DNA of 64,000 bases. Source: Filosporella fistucella (taxonomy: Eukaryota; Ascomycota; Leotiomycetes; Helotiales). Made by a program: the position numbers and the translations under genes. Shown here piece by piece: positions 58,774 through 64,000 of this stretch (position 1 is its first letter; each line of letters begins with the position of its first letter). The stretch spans positions 248,001-312,000 of the forward strand of contig JAQJZZ010000012.1 of assembly GCA_030077755.1 (NCBI GenBank). The letters are read 5' to 3'. The notes under the pieces are model-generated. The model had not been told where the DNA came from. It saw only the letters and a program-made list of their open reading frames with translations, and ran no database searches.

Positions 58774-60067
58774 ATGGCAGAAGGAATTGATAGAAAGGCT
58801 GATGAGCGCATGGAGTTTACCACCTCCAAGGATGTGTCTGTCGCGCCCACTTTCACTGACAGAAAGTTCCCTCTCAGCTCTTCTTGAAATCTACTAACTT
58901 GGTTACAGTGCATCTCAAGGAGAACCTCCTTCGTGGAATTTACGCCTATGGCTATGAATCTCCTTCAGCCGTTCAATCCCGTGCGATCGTGCAAATATGC
59001 AAAGGCCGTGATACAATCGCCCAGGCGCAATCTGGTACCGGTAAAACTGCCACCTTCTCCATCAGTATGCTCCAGGTCATCGATACCGCCGTGCGCGAAA
59101 CCCAAGCACTTGTTCTTTCCCCTACCCGTGAATTGGCGACACAGATTCAGTCTGTTGTCATGGCTTTGGGAGACTACATGAATGTTCAATGTCATGCTTG
59201 TATTGGAGGAACAAATGTTGGAGAGGATATCCGCAAGCTGGATTATGGACAGCACATTGTCTCCGGAACACCTGGTAGAGTGGCTGATATGATCCGTCGC
59301 CGAAACCTTCGAACGCGTCATATCAAGATGTTGGTTCTTGACGAGGCTGACGAGCTTTTGAACCGTGGTTTCAGAGAGCAGATTTACGATGTCTACCGAT
59401 ACCTCCCACCCGCCACACAGGTCGTTGTTGTTTCCGCCACCCTTCCATATGATGTGTTGGACATGACTACCAAGTTCATGACCGACCCAGTCCGCATTCT
59501 GGTCAAGCGTGACGAGTTGACCTTAGAAGGCTTAAAGCAATACTTCATCGCCGTCGAGAAGGAGGAGTGGAAATTTGACACTCTTTGCGATCTTTATGAT
59601 ACCCTCACTATTACACAAGCTGTCATTTTCTGCAACACCCGTAGGAAGGTTGACTGGCTGACGGATAAGATGCGTGAAGCCAACTTTACCGTCTCATCAA
59701 TGCACGGAGAGATGCCCCAGAAAGAGAGAGATAGCATTATGCAGGATTTCCGACAGGGCAACTCGAGAGTTCTGATTTCTACTGATGTTTGGGCTCGTGG
59801 TATCGACGTTCAGCAAGTGTCTTTGGTCATCAACTACGACTTGCCAAGCAATCGTGAGAATTATATCCATCGTATCGGCCGAAGTGGTAGATTTGGACGC
59901 AAGGGTGTTGCTATCAATTTCGTGACTAGTGAGGATGTTAGAATTTTGAGAGATATCGAGTGTAAGTTTTTACTTGTTAATCCTGTCAATCATGACTAAT
60001 TCTACCAGTGTATTACTCTACTCAAATCGATGAGATGCCAATGAACGTTGCAGATCTCTTGACATAA
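58774..60067 (+). CDS. FAL1: ATP-dependent RNA helicase eIF4A-III (Fal1)
   Basis: Three exons, 58774-58861, 58909-59961 and 60009-60067, give 399 aa, the usual family length. All DEAD-box motifs are present: AQSGTGKT (69-76), PTRELA (101-106), GG, TPGR, DEAD (174-177), SAT (205-207), the [17 protein letters not shown] and HRIGRSGR motifs of the second RecA lobe, and the ending [19 protein letters not shown]. The text marks it as the eIF4A-III/Fal1 branch, the exon-junction-complex anchor that in yeast acts in 18S rRNA maturation. The oddity is intron 1 (58862-58908): keeping the family sequence VAPTFTDMHLKENLL needs a donor that reads GAAAGT instead of GTAAGT. Without splicing here no ATG starts the conserved core. 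A canonical alternative (58834-58877) is possible but would replace the conserved segment with unrelated residues. Confidence 0.95.
58862..58908 (+). other. apparent GA-AG intron
   Basis: The 47-nt intron starts gaaagttccc and ends ctactaacttggttacag. The branch site (CTAAC) lies about 10 nt before the acceptor, and positions +3 to +6 of the donor (AAGT) are perfect. Only the second base is A instead of T. Frame and homology both require this junction. A true noncanonical donor, a polymorphism or a sequencing error are all possible. Confidence 0.55.
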
Positions 60068-61541
60068 TGGATGAGAATGGGAACAAGTATTGTGCCACGT
60101 GAAGGCACTTCGTGCATGAGCACGTCAGGAAAAGTTACATGGGAGGAAGGGGAATTGTCCACAAAAGTAAGACTTGCATCCAACTTGTTCTGATACTTGG
60201 CTGACATGCGTGGCGTAAGGTGCGCATTTCAAAATTGAATTATAAGTCTGCTGCTTTCATGTTAGCGAACAGACACCGAGTTTGGGGATAGTGGGAATTC
60301 AAGCTATTTACGATCTTGAAATTTATCCGAAATTTATCCTTTGTGATTGTGAACCGCGCGATACACCTCATCTGAGCTTCTCTTACTTGGCACTAGCAAA
60401 ATTCTAGCAATAATCATCCTTGACCCTACCCGGCATATCTCATCTCGCCCCACCTGTGTCTCAGACAATGTTAAGCCATTCCTGAGGTAAACTCCCTTGG
60501 TTTTGGTCGGGTCACTCCGCAGGAAGCTACACAAAGCTTAGGAAATAGTATCCTCGAATTTCTTGTGTCATCTTGGCCTATGGCAACTCCACGTACTTTT
60601 TGAAAGTGCATACCGAAGGCTCCAGCACGTTTTCACTTTTGAAAGTTTCTCGTTCTTACTCAGTCACCACCATGGAAGTGTATATTCGCGGACATTAGTA
60701 CGCTATGGCTGCTTGTATCAGCCGTGGGAATTATATGATATTTCAGTCCCTTGAATAGTGGAAAGGGTCATGCTTGTATGTGTTGAGGTGAAATTGCTTT
60801 TTCCTTAAACTGGACATTGGAAATCTTTCTATAAGATTTAAAATTGTCACTAGAGTCGTGGCCATAAAGCAGCAAGATAAAATTTTGAGATGGAGATTCG
60901 TAGAGAGTTGGGTGAGTGTTTCTGCTGCCGATTACAGAATCTTGCTCAATACGCTGAACTGTACAAGGCCAGTTGTGTCTTGGCCTCCGTTCAGAAAAGA
61001 GGTGGAAGATTGATGACGCTCCTGCTGAGGTATATGTGACTAACTGCATGTCCAATGACTTACCAATTGTTCAAAAAATTCGAAGAATTGATGCTAGTTC
61101 TAGAAGAATTTGATCACAGTGCTGCTGAGCTTGATGGGTATCTCGAGAATGCTCCTCAATCGATCTCATAGGAGCAATAGATGCTCTTTCACGCGTTGCG
61201 AAGCAACGAGAATAGCATGATGCTTAGCTACCCATCTCTATATGCCCCCTTCCAATGACTATAGTGAATATCACCGCGTCCGTATCAGAAAAAGTTACGT
61301 TTATCTGCTTCGAGAAAACGTTATGGCAGAATTAAGCGAAGCGAGGTTATCCGCATCTAAAATTTTGAAACTCCATCCCACAACAAATACCCGAAGTTTG
61401 TCCGAGGCGGTGACGAAGTACTGCCTCAACGCTAAACCACATTCAGAGAGACTGACGATGGGCCCAATTCTGTCAAAGGAGCCAGTTTCTGGCAAGGAAC
61501 CAACTTCGTAAGTCAACATACAACCTCGATCTTGAGCAACA
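60068..61541. other. intergenic region with Gtr1 promoter
   Basis: No gene is supported. A 90-codon frame at 61242-61511 lies directly upstream of Gtr1 but in a different frame and without a domain; it is probably leader sequence. The remaining short frames are unremarkable. Confidence 0.4.
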
Positions 61542-62662
61542 ATGGATTCCCAACTGAACTCCCTCAGCCTCCAAGATGACTCTGCGGTGTCGCCTGCTGC
61601 GGTGGCAGAGCCGCGCAAGCAAAAGAAGAAGAAGGTCCTCTTGATGGGGAAGTCTGGCTCGGGAAAGTCGTCGATGCGCAGCATCATCTTCTCAAACTAT
61701 GTCGCGAAGGATACGCGTCGTTTGGGAGCTACCATCGACGTGGACCTGAGCCATGTGAAGTTCTTGGGCAATTTGACCCTCAATCTCTGGGACTGCGGCG
61801 GGTGAGTATTCTTGCGCAATTGATCTTGCTCGATCTATTCCAATTAGGCTGAGGCTGACTCTCTCACAGGCAAGACGCATTCATGGAGAACTACTTGTCC
61901 CAACAACGCCAACACGTCTTCTCGAACGTCGGCGTCATGATCTACGTCTTCGACATTGAGTCTCGGGACTTTGACCGAGATCTCCTTACTTATCGATCTA
62001 TCATCGCTGCTCTCGCCCAATTCTCCCAAGGAGCTAGCGTTTACATTCTAATTCACAAGATGGATCTAGTCGTCCCACACCAACGAGAGGATATCTACAA
62101 TGACCGTGTTGCTCTTATCCGATCCAAGTCTGAGACATTCAACCCAGTACCTTTCGCTACTTCGATCTGGGATCAATCTCTCTACAAGGCTTGGGCTGAG
62201 ATCATCCACGACTTGGTTCCTAATCTCGAGAAGATTGAACAACATTTGGGAAATTTGGGCAAGCTGATCATGGCAGAGGAGGTCATGCTCTTTGAGCGCT
62301 CCTCATTCCTTGTCGTGTCCAGCTGGGCCTCGGAGATTGGCGCAATGAACCCCACTACCGACCGTTTCGAGCGACTGAGCAACATCATCAAAAACTTCAA
62401 GCAGACCACGAGTCGCTACACTGGAACCCCGAAGAGTGCAGAACAATTCATCTTGATGGAGCTGAAGTTACAAGTCTTCTCGATGTTCTTGATCAAGTTC
62501 ACCACCAATACTTACCTTGCCGTTGTCCTTCCACCTGGCGAGACAACCTTCAACAGCGCAATGGAGAACTGCAGTATTGCTCGGACCGAATTTGAAGGCC
62601 TTGATTCACCAGCAAAGAAGAGTGCAGACAGAGGAGCAACTGCTGGCCCTGTTGAGGCATGA
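61542..62662 (+). CDS. GTR1: Gtr1/RagA-type GTPase
   Basis: Two exons, 61542-61801 and 61870-62662, give 350 aa. The GTPase domain has the P-loop GKSGSGKSS (36-44), the Rag-specific switch with [19 protein letters not shown] at 84-89 and HKMD at 149-152. The C-terminal roadblock-like half ([35 protein letters not shown]) mediates dimerisation with Gtr2. On the vacuole the Gtr1-Gtr2 pair carries amino-acid signals to TORC1. An N-terminal extension with a Lys-rich patch (RKQKKKK) precedes the P-loop. The intron splits the switch II glycine codon. Confidence 0.95.
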
Positions 62663-63681
62663 AGGATGATTTTTTTAGGGATGGCGTCAAATGGATATAC
62701 AAAACAGGTCATGCATAGTTTTCAGCGTTCTTGATGATTGACGAAGCATAGCACGGAGGCAAAATACCCAGGCGTTACGGATAGAGATCACCAGCGTGGA
62801 ATTTGAAATGGATGCTGATATGCGATGCTGAGATTTTGATTTCATTCCTCATTGTGACCATGGACAAGTGACATTGTTGAAAAGTTATGGAATGGTGAAA
62901 AGTGCTAATCGTGAACATGCTTCTAAAGACCAGAATATCGTGACATTTATGCCAAGAACGGCTCTCTAACTTGATGATCAAATTGATTGACAATCGAGGG
63001 GACCTAACGCTGAAATCCAATCCAAACATTATTCAAGCTTCTCTACAGAGGTTCAAATTTTCTCGACAAAAATTCACTCTTCAACGCCAAGTTTTAAAGT
63101 CTTTATTAATAGCTAGCCAAGTGCATTACAAATCCACAATAGATCCAATCCTCCCCTCCCATTCACAACCCTAGCCAGCCTACAGTCAAATCACTCCTCC
63201 ACAATTACCTAAACCTCAATCCTACAAGCCATAATCACAAAACCAACTCCCGCTACAGAATCATCCCACCGGCACCCCCCAAAAAGTGCCGCAACCATCC
63301 ATTGTTGGTCACATCACAATTCCCACCATACCCTTACAAACCAGCTACAGCCAACCAACATCAACCAATCCAGCCGCCACTGCTATATTAATCCTCCATG
63401 CTACCAAAGCTTATCTAGAAGTTTAACCAGACAACCAAGTCCTGCTTTTAGGCTATTGCGCCACCTATTTCCTTGCTCCACGTGATGTCCTTTTACCTGA
63501 GGTGGCTCTTTTAATTAGTGCGCCGGCCCTGTCCTGACATCTACCGTCTCTACCTTACATTAACATACAACTCGTCTTATTCCCCAAGCACTGTATCCGT
63601 TACATACACAACTTCTTTCCCCTATATCTCATCTTCCGTACGGATCAGGTGTCTGAGGGAGCAAGACTTGGATCTGTGAGG
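62663..63681. other. spacer and promoter of the right-edge regulator gene
   Basis: Nothing is supported other than flanking regulatory space. 63100-63400 is strikingly C-rich and G-poor on the plus strand (runs such as cccaccggcaccccccaaaa), as in many fungal 5' leaders and promoters. Confidence 0.4.
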
Positions 63682-64000
63682 ATGAACGGCATGCTCCGCA
63701 GCAAACAGGGCTGCTGGACCTGTCGCCTACGACGCAAGAAATGCGATGAGAGGAGGGATGTCTGTCAGACGTGTGAGGGTTTGAGTATTACCTGCTATGG
63801 ATATGGGCCTAAGCCCGAGTGGATGGATAATGGAGAGAGGGAGAGGGAGATGGCGATGGGGATTAAGAGTATTGTTAAGCAGACAAGGTATGCATTCATC
63901 TCATCTCAATTTCTTGGACTTTGACGATCAGATGAGGAATGAGATTCTCTCGTGCCCTTAAGCGGTGCTGAGATTGGGTTTATGGGATTAGCGCTAGATG
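63682..64000 (+). CDS. Zn2Cys6 transcription factor, N-terminal part only
   Basis: The start is the ATG at 63682 (MNGMLRSKQGCWTC); an in-frame GTG 33 bases earlier is ignored. The zinc cluster is complete and correctly spaced: CWTCRLRRKKC, six residues, CQTC, six residues, C. It is followed by the text YGPKPEWMDNGERERE, common to a group of fungal regulators with a fungal_trans_2 domain. The first exon ends at 63887 before gtatgc; the next acceptor is uncertain and the rest of the gene lies beyond the window, so nothing can be said of its targets. Confidence 0.85.

Noticed and set aside
61242..61511. 90-codon frame directly upstream of Gtr1
   Set aside because: The sequence does not resemble a known family and it sits where the Gtr1 leader should be. 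An upstream open frame acting on Gtr1 is possible but unsupported.

Overview
The window is nuclear DNA of a filamentous ascomycete (Pezizomycotina). Genes are split by short GT-AG introns of about 45-130 nt with CTAAC or CTGAC branch sites. Families include Zn2Cys6 regulators, a DUF1996 secreted protein, a DUF7730 protein, a tyrosinase, a fungal CorA-like protein and a two-exon Trk1-type potassium transporter. Protein wording suggests Leotiomycetes (Helotiales-like), but that is an impression and no search was run. No rRNA, tRNA, CRISPR or intact transposon was recognised.

Layout. 1-13 kb is gene-poor: a DUF1996 gene (2258-5073, minus) with two unusually long, repeat-filled introns; an AT-rich minisatellite just past its 3' end; a decayed satellite of about 200-bp units (7530-8640); and a secreted FAD-linked oxidase (10246-11963, minus). 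13-17.5 kb is one large Glu/Lys/Pro/Ala-rich protein of unknown function. 20.7-28.6 kb holds three minus-strand genes that fit nitrogen acquisition: an amino-acid/GABA-type permease, an Amt/Mep ammonium transporter and a Zn2Cys6 regulator, with GATA-factor motifs upstream of the last two. 31.6-43.4 kb is accessory: a CorA-like gene broken by at least three frameshifts, a secreted tyrosinase, an orphan RING-H2 segment in an AT-rich island, a nitrilase-superfamily enzyme and a DUF7730 protein.

From 44 kb on the window is dense and housekeeping: mitochondrial ribosomal protein bL19m head-to-head with a mitochondrial protein of unknown role, an Mcy1-type cysteine synthase head-to-head with condensin subunit Ycg1/Cnd3, the potassium transporter Trk1, splicing factor SF3a60 head-to-head with the eIF4A-III/Fal1 RNA helicase, the TORC1 GTPase Gtr1, and the start of a second Zn2Cys6 gene running off the right edge.

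No new multi-gene system is evident. The best leads are at RNA-processing level. The first intron of the eIF4A-III gene appears to begin with GA instead of GT, with the rest of the splice signals intact. The DUF1996 gene carries two adjacent introns built from different tandem repeats, one with an ATCGAT-centred palindrome. Exon coordinates are my own reading of splice sites and frame; for each complete protein-coding gene called as intact (the right-edge gene is partial), the summed exon length is a multiple of three.
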